Of a stretch of DNA of 64,000 bases, positions 34,570 through 43,377 are shown piece by piece. Below the pieces are notes generated by a model that was not told the DNA's origin, did no database searches, and was given only the letters and a program-made list of their open reading frames with translations. Origin of the DNA: Sutterella wadsworthensis 2_1_59BFAA (GTDB taxonomy: Bacteria; Pseudomonadota; Gammaproteobacteria; Burkholderiales; Burkholderiaceae_F); the NCBI RefSeq assembly GCF_000297775.1, contig NZ_JH815516.1, positions 9,226 through 73,225 on the forward strand, given 5' to 3'. A program made the translations under genes and the position numbers. Positions within the stretch are counted from its first letter, which is position 1. The number at the start of each line of letters is the position of its first letter.

Positions 34570-35321
34570 AGCTCTTCAAGGTCATTAGGACGACTGCGCG
34601 CGGCGTGAAGTTTGCGACGCGCGTCGGCATCACGGTCGGCAGCAACATGCTCCAGGGCGTCGCGAACGTCGCGGATGTGGCGGGCAGGGCGGCGAAGAAG
34701 ACCGCCAGAGGAGACTGGGACGGACTTGAACGCCTTGCGGAAAGGACGGCCCGGGGCGTCGGCCGCTCGATCGAGAACAAGTGCACGGCGGCGGGCGAGC
34801 TCTTCAGCGAGGCCGAGCGCTGCATCGCGAATCCCGACAGGCGGTTTCTGACGAAGAAGAACGCCGCCCGCGTTGCGGCCGTGGCGACGGCTGCGGTCAC
34901 GGTGGCGGCGGGCGCCTCGGCGATGGATCTGGACGTCGTCTCAGACGTGGACGTCGACGGACTTCCCGATGCCGACGGTGCGGGCGGTGCGCTTGCATCG
35001 GGCTTCGCGCCTTCGGATCTGTCGGTTGAGAACGGCGTCTTCACGGGCGACGGTCAGGAACTCGACCGCCTGATCCAGTACGGGGAGGTCGACGGCACGA
35101 CCCACGTCGCCTCGGAAGACATCGTGCGCGACATCGGCGCTCGCGACGCCTTCCTCTCCGCCCACGGCTTCGACGGCGTGCCCGAAGGCTACGAGATCCA
35201 TCATGTCGTGCCGCTTTCCGAGGGCGGCGCCGACACGCCCGACAACATGATCCTCGTGAGCGAGGCCGACCATGCGGCGATCACCTCGGCGCACGCGGGC
35301 TTCTACGGCTGGCGAGACTGA
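34566..35321 (+). CDS. HNH-nuclease C-terminal domain protein
   Basis: This 251-aa protein uses a GTG start overlapping the DUF1848 stop. The N-terminal half is helical and basic with an Ala-rich, possibly membrane-interacting stretch at about 100-120 (AARVAAVATAAVTVAAGASA). An Asp/Gly-rich segment (DVVSDVDVDGLPDADGAGG) follows. The C-terminus is an HNH nuclease motif: YEIHHVVPLSEGGADTPDNMILVSEADHAAITSAH, with the paired His about residue 212-213. The layout, a variable N-terminus with a small C-terminal nuclease, resembles polymorphic toxins or phage-exclusion effectors. Its coupling to a methyltransferase and a DUF1848 protein is unusual. Confidence 0.7.
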   Translation: MKLFKVIRTTARGVKFATRVGITVGSNMLQGVANVADVAGRAAKKTARGDWDGLERLAERTARGVGRSIENKCTAAGELFSEAERCIANPDRRFLTKKNAARVAAVATAAVTVAAGASAMDLDVVSDVDVDGLPDADGAGGALASGFAPSDLSVENGVFTGDGQELDRLIQYGEVDGTTHVASEDIVRDIGARDAFLSAHGFDGVPEGYEIHHVVPLSEGGADTPDNMILVSEADHAAITSAHAGFYGWRD

Positions 35322-35369
35322 GGTACGGGAGCCGCCGAGGCACCCGAAGGCATGATCGAAAATATGCAG

Positions 35370-35404
35370 ACAGTCCCGCGAGGCGAAGTGCCTGCGGGGC
35401 TGTG
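35370..35404 (-). terminator. Possible terminator of the M20 hydrolase gene
   Basis: ACAGTCCCGC and GCGGGGCTGT pair around a 14-nt loop, followed by a weak T-rich stretch on the minus strand. Confidence 0.35.
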
Positions 35405-35429
35405 CAGGAAGAGAGAGGTGAGGCGGGCG

Positions 35430-36605
35430 TTATTGCAGGTCGACGCCGAGGAAGTCGAGCGCGGTCTGAACGTGAAGCGCGGCGCCCTTGACGAGGACGG
35501 ACTCGTCGACCTTGTAGCAGCCGTGGTGCTGCGGCCAGACGGCGTCGCAGGCCTCGTTGCGCACGCCGAGAAGGACCATGGCGCCGGGAACCTTCTCCTG
35601 ATAGAAGGCGAAGTCCTCGCCGCCCATCTGCAGGTCCGCCTCGATGACGCCCTTGTCGCCGAAGATTTTGCCTGCCGCGCCCGTGACGACGTCGATCATG
35701 CCCGGATCATTGACCGTGACGGGCACGATGCGCAGGTATTCGACATCGGCCGTGCCGCGCATGGCTTCGGCCGTGCTCCTCGCGATGCGGGTGATCTGCT
35801 CCTCGAAGCGGTCGCGCACGGCGGGGCTGAAGGTGCGGGTCGTGCCCTCGAGTTCGGCGGTGCCCGCAACGACGTTGAAGCGGGTGCCCGAGTGGAACTT
35901 GCCGACCGTCACGACGGCGGTGTCGCCGGGATAGGTCTCGCGGGAGACGATCGTCTGCAGGTTCTGCGCGATGGCGGCGCCCATGATGAGCGCGTCGGCG
36001 CCGAGCTGCGGCTGGGCGCCGTGAGTGGACTTGCCGCGGACGTGGATCTTGAACTGATCGCCCGAGGCCATCATCGGCCCCTTGCGCAGCGCGACCGTGC
36101 CGGCGGGATAGTCGGACCAGACGTGCATGCCGAAGCATGCGTCGACGCCCTCGAGCGCGCCTTCCTCGATCATGGCGCGCGCGCCCAGACCCAGCTCCTC
36201 GGCGGGCTGGAAGGCGAAGACGATCGTGCCCTTGAGATGGTCCCTGATTTCGTTGACGATCATTGCGGCCGTGAGCAGCATCGAGATGTGGCAGTCGTGC
36301 CCGCAGGCGTGCATGACGCCCGGAACCTCGCTCGCGTAGGGAAGTCCGGTCTCCTCGTTGACGGAGAGCGCGTCGATGTCGCCGCGAAGAAGGATCGTGC
36401 GGCCGGGCTGAGCGCCCTCGATGCGGGCGAGCGTGCCCGTGCCGAGGCCGCAGGGACGCCACGGGATGCCTGCGCGGTCGAGCTCGGCGCGGATGCGTTC
36501 GGCAGTGCGGACTTCCTTCGTGCTTTCTTCGGGGTGCTGGTGGAACCAGCGGCGCATTTCGATCTGGTACCCGTTCCAGCGGGTCATGAGTTCCTGGAGT
36601 GTCAT
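35430..36605 (-). CDS. M20 family metallopeptidase/amidohydrolase (hippurate-hydrolase type)
   Basis: This 391-aa zinc hydrolase cleaves N-acyl amino acids or related amides. It shows RGDIDALSVNEETGLPYAS, the metal-binding HACGHDCHISMLL, FAFQPAEELGLGARAM, the dimerisation/active-site GKSTHGAQP and a late MGGEDFAFY. These are the hallmarks of the M20D subfamily (hippuricase, indole-acetyl-amino acid hydrolases). There is no signal peptide, so it is cytoplasmic. It lies 83 bp downstream of a permease gene on the same strand. The pair probably imports and cleaves one acylated amino acid, identity unknown. Confidence 0.88.
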   Translation of the reverse strand: MTLQELMTRWNGYQIEMRRWFHQHPEESTKEVRTAERIRAELDRAGIPWRPCGLGTGTLARIEGAQPGRTILLRGDIDALSVNEETGLPYASEVPGVMHACGHDCHISMLLTAAMIVNEIRDHLKGTIVFAFQPAEELGLGARAMIEEGALEGVDACFGMHVWSDYPAGTVALRKGPMMASGDQFKIHVRGKSTHGAQPQLGADALIMGAAIAQNLQTIVSRETYPGDTAVVTVGKFHSGTRFNVVAGTAELEGTTRTFSPAVRDRFEEQITRIARSTAEAMRGTADVEYLRIVPVTVNDPGMIDVVTGAAGKIFGDKGVIEADLQMGGEDFAFYQEKVPGAMVLLGVRNEACDAVWPQHHGCYKVDESVLVKGAALHVQTALDFLGVDLQ

Positions 36606-36688
36606 TTTTTGGTCCTGTCAAGGGTCTTCAGGCGCAGGTCCCGTGCGGAAGCGCTGCGCCTGAATGAAAAGAGGTTTGAGGTCTTCCG

Positions 36689-37891
36689 TCAGAAGAGCTT
36701 GACGAAGAAGCCCGCGAGAATGACGGAGGTGATCGTCACCGTCACGAAGCCGCCCACGATCATCGGCGGGAAGAGTCGGCTCATGAGGAAGTCGACCTCG
36801 GCCTTGTCGGCGCCTTCCTCCTGGCAGATGCGTTCGGTCATGATCGCGTCGAAGGGGAAGCCGTAGAGAGCGGTGAGGCAGGTTGCGAAGCCGAGATAGG
36901 GGGAGATCTTGAGGAAGCGTCCGACGATCGCCGCGACGACGGCCATGCCGACGACGCCGATGATGATCAGGAGGACCATCGGGCAGATGAGCTTCGCCAT
37001 CATTTCGGGATTGCTGTCGCCGAGACCGCTGTAGACGAACATGATCAGAGCGAGGAAGAGGAAGTCCTTCGAGCCGGTGCGCGAGAGCACGTTGGGCTCG
37101 AGGAAGCCGAGGCGGCAGAAGACGACGCCGCAGACGAGCGCCCAGATGGCGCCGTTGACCGGCGTGAGCACGCCGAGCACGAAGGCAAGCCAGGCGACGA
37201 GCGAGACCTTGAGGAGCACGAAGTACGGCGTGTTCCAGGCCTTGGGCGTGGCGAGCACGCCCTGCTTGGATTCGTTGCCGGGCATGGCGAGTGCGTCGGC
37301 CATGACCTTGCGGGCGTCCTCGCCCTTGTCCTCGACCTTGCCCGCGCGGAAGGCGGCGAGCTGGCGGCGGGCCTCAAGCTTGAGGCAGACGGCCGTGAGC
37401 GGGTAGCCCGCGAAGCCCTGCACGCAGTACATGACGATCGCGAAGACGGCTGCGGCGGCAAGACCGGCGTCAAGCGCGGCCTTCTGCATCATCGTGGTGG
37501 CTACGATGCCGCCCGCGAGCGGCGGGATGCCGGCGATGACGAGCGTGCGGTCCATGAAGAGCGGACCGACGAACCAGCACAGGCCCACGAGCCCGGCGAG
37601 GCCCGCAATACAGATGACCACGGTCTTCCACTGCTGGAGCAGGCGCTCGAGACTGAAGAGCGTGCCCATGTGGGTGATGAGGAGGAAGATGGCGACGGAG
37701 GAGCCCAGCGGCAGAAGCTTCGAGTCCGCAACGAGCGTCTTTGGGAGGAAGGTCCAGAAAGCGATGAGGATCAGCACGGCGGAGATGAAGACCGACGGAA
37801 CCCAGCCTTTCGTGAACTTGGAGAGCACCTCGCCCAGCAGGATGATGACGAGGCAGGCCGCAAAGGCCGAGACAAAGTTGTACATGAGCAT
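36689..37891 (-). CDS. Multi-pass membrane permease (ESS/GltS-like), partner of M20 hydrolase
   Basis: This 400-aa integral membrane protein has about ten or more hydrophobic segments arranged in two halves, each with Gly-rich breaks (IPPLAGGIVATTMMQKAAL; ISPYLGFATCLTALYGFPFDA). A hydrophilic cytoplasmic loop lies at about 175-215. This layout recalls sodium-dependent glutamate-type (ESS) or related carriers, but I do not recognise a precise family. It is upstream of, and co-directional with, the M20 hydrolase. A palindrome, TTGTCTTAAGACAA, lies about 180 bp upstream. Confidence 0.75.
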   Translation of the reverse strand: MLMYNFVSAFAACLVIILLGEVLSKFTKGWVPSVFISAVLILIAFWTFLPKTLVADSKLLPLGSSVAIFLLITHMGTLFSLERLLQQWKTVVICIAGLAGLVGLCWFVGPLFMDRTLVIAGIPPLAGGIVATTMMQKAALDAGLAAAAVFAIVMYCVQGFAGYPLTAVCLKLEARRQLAAFRAGKVEDKGEDARKVMADALAMPGNESKQGVLATPKAWNTPYFVLLKVSLVAWLAFVLGVLTPVNGAIWALVCGVVFCRLGFLEPNVLSRTGSKDFLFLALIMFVYSGLGDSNPEMMAKLICPMVLLIIIGVVGMAVVAAIVGRFLKISPYLGFATCLTALYGFPFDAIMTERICQEEGADKAEVDFLMSRLFPPMIVGGFVTVTITSVILAGFFVKLF

Positions 37892-38072
37892 GGAATGGTT
37901 CCTTGACGTGCGGTAGTTGGAGTCTGAGGACGCCGTCGCCCGGGGTCGTCGACGGCGCGTGCACGTTCATGAATTCATTCTGATCCCGTCCAGAAGCACC
38001 GGACGACCGAAGGACGTCGAAAGACGACGAAATTTCGACATTCCTTGATGCGGGAGAGGGGATTTCGGCAAA

Positions 38073-38086
38073 TTGTCTTAAGACAA
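38073..38086. promoter_or_regulatory. Palindrome TTGTCTTAAGACAA upstream of the permease-M20 operon
   Basis: A perfect 14-bp palindrome 182 bp upstream of the permease start. The TTGTCT-N2-AGACAA form is typical of GntR-type operators. No regulator gene is adjacent. Confidence 0.35.
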
Positions 38087-38137
38087 ACGCCTTAGAGGCC
38101 CAGATCGGAGCCTGATGATGGAAACGCGTGCGGTACA

Positions 38138-38153
38138 GTCGCTTTAAAGCGAC
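38138..38153. promoter_or_regulatory. 16-bp palindrome GTCGCTTTAAAGCGAC
   Basis: A perfect inverted repeat in the intergenic region between the permease operon and the porin. Function unknown; it could be an operator or a small hairpin. Confidence 0.3.
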
Positions 38154-38809
38154 AGCAGGCAAAGACGGGGAGACGAGCGGATGAGGGTGGCGGACCATCG
38201 GGCGAGATGGTTCTCATGTACGTGAACGCAGGCGTGAGGGCGGGCAGGGGGCCGCCGATGTTGAGAAACCGCCGTTTCGCTCAACCGGCAAAAACGCCGT
38301 TTTCAGCCCGTTTGTTGCGTGAAAGCAACACCTGTTCTCCAGAGTCGGTGCTGTAGAGAACGCCGATGCAGGGGCTTTTCAATCCGTCCTGAGACGAAAG
38401 AAGGACCCTTTGTTCTGAAATGCGCGGACAGGCTCGAAGGAGAAGGCGGAAACGGGAGAACGAATCGATGCGGCCCGCATCGTCGGTTCGTTTCCATGGC
38501 GAAGCGTCGCGGTTCACGGCGTCGGATCCGCTGCGTCAAACGTGGGGCAAGGTTTGGAGAACGCTTCGAGGGACGTCGGTCCGAGCCGGGGGGGGTTCTT
38601 CAGTTATCGAACGGGGATGAAAGTCCGGAAGGGTTGCGGCAGAAGGAAGGACGCGAGTCTGTGGGTGGGGTTGAAGAGAGGTGGCGCATCGTTCGGGGAT
38701 TGCGCACAATGGCGCAGAGTCACGGCGCGGTGCTGTCTGAAGACGTCCTGAGGGGACGTCGGGAGCCGCGCCCTGATTGTCTCTTGTCAACCATCAAAGG
38801 AAAGAAAAA
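38154..38809. other. Long intergenic region upstream of the porin, no gene seen
   Basis: These 656 bp contain several short frames on both strands, none with protein-like composition and a ribosome binding site. They presumably hold the porin promoter and a 5' leader. Confidence 0.4.
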
Positions 38810-40021
38810 ATGAAGAAGAGTTTTGTCGCTCTCGCCGTTCTCGGCGCTTTTGCCGGCACTTCCATGGCTGCCGACGTCACGATGTACGGTGTCGTCGATA
38901 CGGGCCTTCTCTATCAGCACGGTGAAGCCAGTGCGTCCATCGACGGCATCGGCAGCGCCAGCGCCGAAGTCGACTCCTTCAGCATGGAACCGGGCACGAA
39001 CTCCGCCTCCCGCTTCGGCATCCGCGGCACGGAAGACCTCGGCAACGGCATGACGGTGGGCTTCAAGCTTGAAAACGGCTTCGAGTCCGGCACGGGCGCC
39101 CTCAAGACGGACAGCAAGCTGTTTGACCGCGAATCCACGCTCTTCATCAAGGGCGGGTTCGGTACGGTCTACGCCGGCCGCATGGGCACGCTCGTCTCCG
39201 ACGCGGGCTCCGTTGGCTTCTACGGCTCCATGGCCTCCGCTCTGGCCACGGGCTGGTCCGACAACATCGCCGGCCACAACGCCGTCATGGCCAACTACTC
39301 GAGCCGCTATGACAACACGATCGCCTACGTTTCGCCGGAATTCGCCGGCGTGACGATCTATGCCCAGTACGCCATGGGCGACACGAACGAAAACAAGGCT
39401 TCCAACTACCGCTACGCCGCTCTCGGTGCTGAATGAAAGGCCGGCGCCCTCGACCTCGCCGCTCTCGTCGACTGGACGAACAAGGACTCCTCCATCACCC
39501 ACAGCAACGGCGCCGAATTCCAGGCGGACATGAACCTTCAGGATGCCTGGACGTTCAACCTCGCCGGTTCCTATGACTTCGGCTTCATGAAGACCTATCT
39601 TGCCACCCAGTACTTCAAGGATGCCCGTGACGCGGGTTCCGTCCTTGACTATGTGGGCTTCTTCGACGAAGACAGCGTCTTCAACAATAACGAAGGCGAC
39701 GTCAAGTTCAACAAGGGTGCCGTTGCCAACACCGGCTATGGCGTGCATCTCTCCACGGCGTTCGACGTTCTCGGCGGCACGATGAAGGCCGGCATCGGCT
39801 ACATGGACGCCGACATCGACTACGCCAACGACGGCCAGGTCGCCGACTCCAAGGTCTACACGGCTGCCTTCGGCTACGAATACTCGCTCTCCAAGTGCAC
39901 GCTCGTCTACACGGGTCTCGGCTACACGAAGCGTGAGCTCGACGCCAACTACGAAGGCGTGACCGGCAGCTGGGAAGAAGAAGGCTACGATTTCGCCCTC
40001 GGCCTCGTCCACAAGTTCTGA
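38810..40021 (+). pseudogene. Outer-membrane porin (Gram-negative porin family) with one in-frame TGA
   Basis: Trimeric beta-barrel porin of the Neisseria/Burkholderia type. Start ATG 38810 follows AAAGGAAAG and encodes a signal peptide, MKKSFVALAVLGAFAGTSMA, then DVTMYGVVDTGLLY. Segments such as SRFGIRGTEDLGNGMTVGFKLENGFESG are diagnostic. The frame is interrupted once by TGA at 39434-39436 (LGAE-stop-KAGALDLAALVDW) and then continues without shift to a typical C-terminus ending in phenylalanine (LGLVHKF), as needed for outer-membrane insertion. The stop most likely replaces a Trp codon (TGG to TGA), since LGAEWKAGAL reads like a normal porin strand. Everything else looks functional (403 codons). 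It could be a fresh mutation, a sequencing error or a readthrough site. A strong terminator follows. Confidence 0.8.
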
Positions 40022-40046
40022 GCTGCCTGATCTTCAGGTCTGACTG

Positions 40047-40090
40047 AACGCGCCCGCAGGAGGATTCTTCTGCGGGCGTTCTGTTTTTTC
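40047..40090 (+). terminator. Terminator of the porin gene
   Basis: AACGCGCCCGCAG and CTGCGGGCGTT form a GC-rich stem with a loop of about 10 nt, followed by CTGTTTTTT. Confidence 0.85.
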
Positions 40091-40110
40091 GGTGCGGGAA
40101 GACAAGGGCG

Positions 40111-40962
40111 TCATGCCCAGGCTTCGAGGAAGCAGTGCTTGAGGACCGAGAAGTCGCCGAAGCGAACGCCCCTCGGGGCCTCCCTCATGACGACGGGCTT
40201 GCCGTGGTAGGCGAAGCCGAAGCCCGCGGCGGCGATCATCTGCAGGTCGTTTGCGCCGTCGCCGCCCGCGATCGTCTCGGAGAGCGAGGCGCCGTTGACC
40301 TGGGCGAGCACCTCGAGCGCACGCCGCTTGCCATCGGCATCAAGGATCTTCCCGCTCGCAGGGCCGCGGACGCCGCCCGTAAGCCTGCCGTCCTCAAGGA
40401 CGAGGCGGTTGCAGACCACGCCCGTCATGCCGAAGCGGCGGGCGACGTGCGTGGCGATCTCCTCGAAGCCGCCCGTGATGATGTAGGTGGCGAGACCGTA
40501 CCGCGTGAGAAAGTCGACGAAGTCAAGGGCGCCGGGCGTCGGAACGGCCCGCTCGACGGCGTGGGTCACGATCTCGGCGCTCGATCCCGCGAGTGCGGCT
40601 ACGCGCTGGCGCAGCGACTCGTCAAACGGAATCAGCCCTTCCATCGCCCTGCGGGTGATTCGGGAGATCCGTTCGCCCGCACCCGCGAAGGCGGCCATCT
40701 CGTCGATGCACTCGCTCTCAATGAGCGTCGAGTCCATGTCGAAGCAGGCGACGCGAAAGCGCCTGAGGGAAAGATCGGGCGGCAGGAGCAGGACGTCGAC
40801 GGCGCTCTCTTCGGCCATGGCCGCAAGCCCCGTCGGGAAGCCCTTCGAGCTCACGCCCGAAAGACGGATGAAGCCGGGTCTGACGAGCTTCGTCCTGAAG
40901 TTGAGGCGGTCTGCAAATCCGTGGATCGCACGGTCGTCGCCCGCAAGAAGCATGTCGTTCAT
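40111..40962 (-). CDS. serB: Phosphoserine phosphatase
   Basis: SerB is the HAD-superfamily enzyme of the last step of serine synthesis. The 283-aa protein has motif I FDMDSTLIESECIDEMA (nucleophile Asp about 74), motif II YIITGGFEEIA, the lysine of ASGKILDADGKRRAL and motif III AGGDGANDLQMIAAAGFGFAYHGKP. The N-terminal 65 residues are a short variant of the usual leader domain. ATG 40962 has GAGGAAAATCG upstream. It sits 17 bp downstream of the NPP-like gene on the same strand and could be co-transcribed. Confidence 0.95.
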   Translation of the reverse strand: MNDMLLAGDDRAIHGFADRLNFRTKLVRPGFIRLSGVSSKGFPTGLAAMAEESAVDVLLLPPDLSLRRFRVACFDMDSTLIESECIDEMAAFAGAGERISRITRRAMEGLIPFDESLRQRVAALAGSSAEIVTHAVERAVPTPGALDFVDFLTRYGLATYIITGGFEEIATHVARRFGMTGVVCNRLVLEDGRLTGGVRGPASGKILDADGKRRALEVLAQVNGASLSETIAGGDGANDLQMIAAAGFGFAYHGKPVVMREAPRGVRFGDFSVLKHCFLEAWA

Positions 40963-40979
40963 CGATTTTCCTCTTTCAA

Positions 40980-42551
40980 TCAGTCATCGTCGTCCGTGCG
41001 GGCGCCTTCGGGAAGACCGCGCTCGGGCGTCCAGCCGTCGTTGTTGATGCGATGGGCGCAGGTGACGTAGGCGCGGCCTCCGGATGAGAGTCGTTCAATT
41101 CGCTGGTGGAAGGCGCCGAAGGTGAGGTCGAAGGCCTCGCCCGCAGGCGTCCTGCGGACAGGACCGCCGGGAAGCGCCTCGTCGAGAAGGCGGCCCGTGG
41201 GCTTCACCATGTCGGAGCCGGAGAGAAGCCCTTCGAGCGTCATGATCGTGACGGCGAGGTCGGCGTGGCCAGCAGGATCGTCGTGGACGGCCGAGCCGGG
41301 GAAGGCGCTTCCGCCGACCGCGAGCACGGCGTTGATCTCCTGAGGCAGGAGTCCGCCGTGGTTTCCTGCGCCAAGAGGCAGCTCGGGCGCCATGACGAGG
41401 CCGCCCGTTTCGGGATCTCCGCGCGGGACGATGCGAAGGTCGGGCGACCGGCGGCCGTCGGTGAAGACGAGGCGCTCGGAGAAGGTCCCCGGGATTCGGC
41501 CCTCGATTGAGCAGGGCTGCTCGGGATCCGAGGGCGAGAAGAGGAGCCCGATGTCGGGCGAGGTCATGAGCGCGTCGCGGGCGCGAAGCTGAAGCGAGAG
41601 GTCCGCGGGATTCGTGAACCAGAGTCCCGCGCAGTAGGTTCCGACGAGGACGGCGTCGGCCGAGGCCGTGTCGGCCCCTTCGAGCACCTCGCGCCCCATG
41701 AGGATGCTCAGACCCGCTTTTTCAAGAATGCCCTTCATGTCGAAGTGGCGGCGCACGACGCCGTGGCCGTGATCAGACATGACGACGAGCTGCACGCCCG
41801 CGTCCCTGCCTTCCGTCTCCCACCACTCGAGCACGCGCGCGAATTGGCGGTCTGCGTCGCGCCTTGCCTCGCGGGTGCGCTCGTCGTCAATGCCGAACTC
41901 ATGCGAGGAGTGGTCGGGCTCGCCGATCCAGAGGACCGTCACGTCGCCGAGGCCCCTCGGGAGCTCGCGCTCGAAGAAGAGGTCGACGACGAGCTTCGTG
42001 CCCCTGAAGTCGGGAAATTCAAGCGGAACGCCCGGGCCGAAATCTTCGACGAGCTCGCGGCGCTCGTTGTCCGGAACGCTCGTCACGAGGTCGTGCACGC
42101 AGGCGCAGACGTGGTCGGGATAACGGTCGGCGTAGAGGTGCTGAAGGCGCGTGCTGCCCTTCGAGTTGGCGCAGTAGACGCGCATGGTTTTGCCGGCGGC
42201 GCCGAGACGCTCGCCCATGGTGGGAACGAGCAGGAGCCCGTCCTCGCGGCGATGGCGCAGCACGTGCTCGAGGTCGAAGCCGAAGAAGACGCCGTCGGCG
42301 CCTCCCATGTCGCGGCGCCAGTAGCAGTTGGCGACGAGGCCGTGGCCCGTCGGGCGAAAGCCCGAGAAGATGCCGGGATGGTTGACGTAGGTCTCGGTCG
42401 GAAAGTCCGCAAGGTAGTGCGACCACGAGTGGTTCGAGGCCATGAAGCGCGAGAGCGCGGGCATGTCGGCCTCGACGCTGTCGGGGCGAAGGCCGTCGAA
42501 GCCCACGATCACGAAGCGGACGGCGGCGGATGAGGAGGAATTTGAGGTCAT
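40980..42551 (-). CDS. Nucleotide pyrophosphatase/phosphodiesterase-like protein (alkaline phosphatase superfamily)
   Basis: This 523-aa protein has the NPP core: metal-binding FVIVGFDGLRPDSV, the catalytic threonine in FPTETYVNHPGIFSGFRPTGHG, EPDHSSHEFG, VVMSDHGHGVVRRH and GNHGGLLPQE, together supplying the two-zinc site ligands. No signal peptide is present, so the enzyme seems cytoplasmic, which is unusual for NPPs. It follows the ABC permease gene by 10 bp and is in the same operon, so its substrate is probably the solute that the transporter brings in, likely a phosphodiester or phosphonate-like compound. Confidence 0.8.
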   Translation of the reverse strand: MTSNSSSSAAVRFVIVGFDGLRPDSVEADMPALSRFMASNHSWSHYLADFPTETYVNHPGIFSGFRPTGHGLVANCYWRRDMGGADGVFFGFDLEHVLRHRREDGLLLVPTMGERLGAAGKTMRVYCANSKGSTRLQHLYADRYPDHVCACVHDLVTSVPDNERRELVEDFGPGVPLEFPDFRGTKLVVDLFFERELPRGLGDVTVLWIGEPDHSSHEFGIDDERTREARRDADRQFARVLEWWETEGRDAGVQLVVMSDHGHGVVRRHFDMKGILEKAGLSILMGREVLEGADTASADAVLVGTYCAGLWFTNPADLSLQLRARDALMTSPDIGLLFSPSDPEQPCSIEGRIPGTFSERLVFTDGRRSPDLRIVPRGDPETGGLVMAPELPLGAGNHGGLLPQEINAVLAVGGSAFPGSAVHDDPAGHADLAVTIMTLEGLLSGSDMVKPTGRLLDEALPGGPVRRTPAGEAFDLTFGAFHQRIERLSSGGRAYVTCAHRINNDGWTPERGLPEGARTDDDD

Positions 42552-42561
42552 GAGTGTCTCC

Positions 42562-43377
42562 TTATCGTGCGGCGGGTTCGAGCTTCTGCTGGACCCAGTC
42601 GCCGAGGATGGACATGGAGAGCGTGGAGACGACGATCACGAGGCCGGGGATCACGGCGATCCACCAGGCGGTCGTGAGGTAGTCGCGCCCGAAGCCCAGC
42701 ATGGTCCCGAGGGAGCTCATCGGAGGCTGAACGCCGACGCCGAGGAAGGAGAGCGAGGTCTCGAGGAGGATCATGCCGGGGAAGTTGAGGGCCATGTTGA
42801 CGACGAGGGCCGAGGCGATGTTGGGCAGGATGTGCCTCAGGGCGATCGAGACCGTGGGCAGTCCGAGGCCCTCGAGTGCGCAGGCGTAGCCCTCGGTGTA
42901 GGCGGAGCGCGAGAGGTTTCGCGTGAGCCTTGCGTAGCGGTCCCATCCGTAGACGGCCATGATCACGATGATGACGGTGACGTCGGTGCCGAGGAAGGCG
43001 ATGATCGTGAGGGCCAGGATGATGAAGGGGAGCGAGGCCGTGAAGTCAATGCCGCAGTTGACGGCGTCGTCGACGATGCCGCCGAAGCGGGCGGCGAGAA
43101 AGCCGAGCAGCGTGCCGATGACGGCGCCGAGCAGCGTGCCCACGACGGCGAGCACGAAGGACATGCGGATCGAGTAGAGAAGGCGCGAGAAGATGTCGCG
43201 CCCGAGCTCGTCGGTGCCGAGGATGTGAGCGGCGGACTCAAACGGCATGAGGAGGCGGGCCGTGAGGTCCATGGCCTCGAGGTCGTACGGGGCGAGGACG
43301 GGCGCGAGGAGCCCTGCGGTGAAGAAGACGGCGAGGATGATGCCTGCCGCAATGGCGAGTGCGGGACGTGTGGTCAT
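42562..43377 (-). CDS. ABC transporter permease, DppC/OppC type
   Basis: This 271-aa inner-membrane permease has the N-terminal segment and cytoplasmic ILGTDELGRDIFSRLLYSIRMSF typical of DppC/OppC. The EAA-loop region is EGYACALEGLGLPTVSIALRHILPNIASALVV, followed by the conserved LETSLSFLGVGVQPP and PGLVIVVSTLSMSILGDW. Start ATG 43377 overlaps the upstream permease stop (TGATG), so translation is coupled. Confidence 0.92.
   Translation of the reverse strand: MTTRPALAIAAGIILAVFFTAGLLAPVLAPYDLEAMDLTARLLMPFESAAHILGTDELGRDIFSRLLYSIRMSFVLAVVGTLLGAVIGTLLGFLAARFGGIVDDAVNCGIDFTASLPFIILALTIIAFLGTDVTVIIVIMAVYGWDRYARLTRNLSRSAYTEGYACALEGLGLPTVSIALRHILPNIASALVVNMALNFPGMILLETSLSFLGVGVQPPMSSLGTMLGFGRDYLTTAWWIAVIPGLVIVVSTLSMSILGDWVQQKLEPAAR

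Noticed and set aside
38281-38813. Short open frames upstream of the porin
   Set aside because: Poor composition, no ribosome binding sites and conflicting frames; treated as leader or intergenic DNA.
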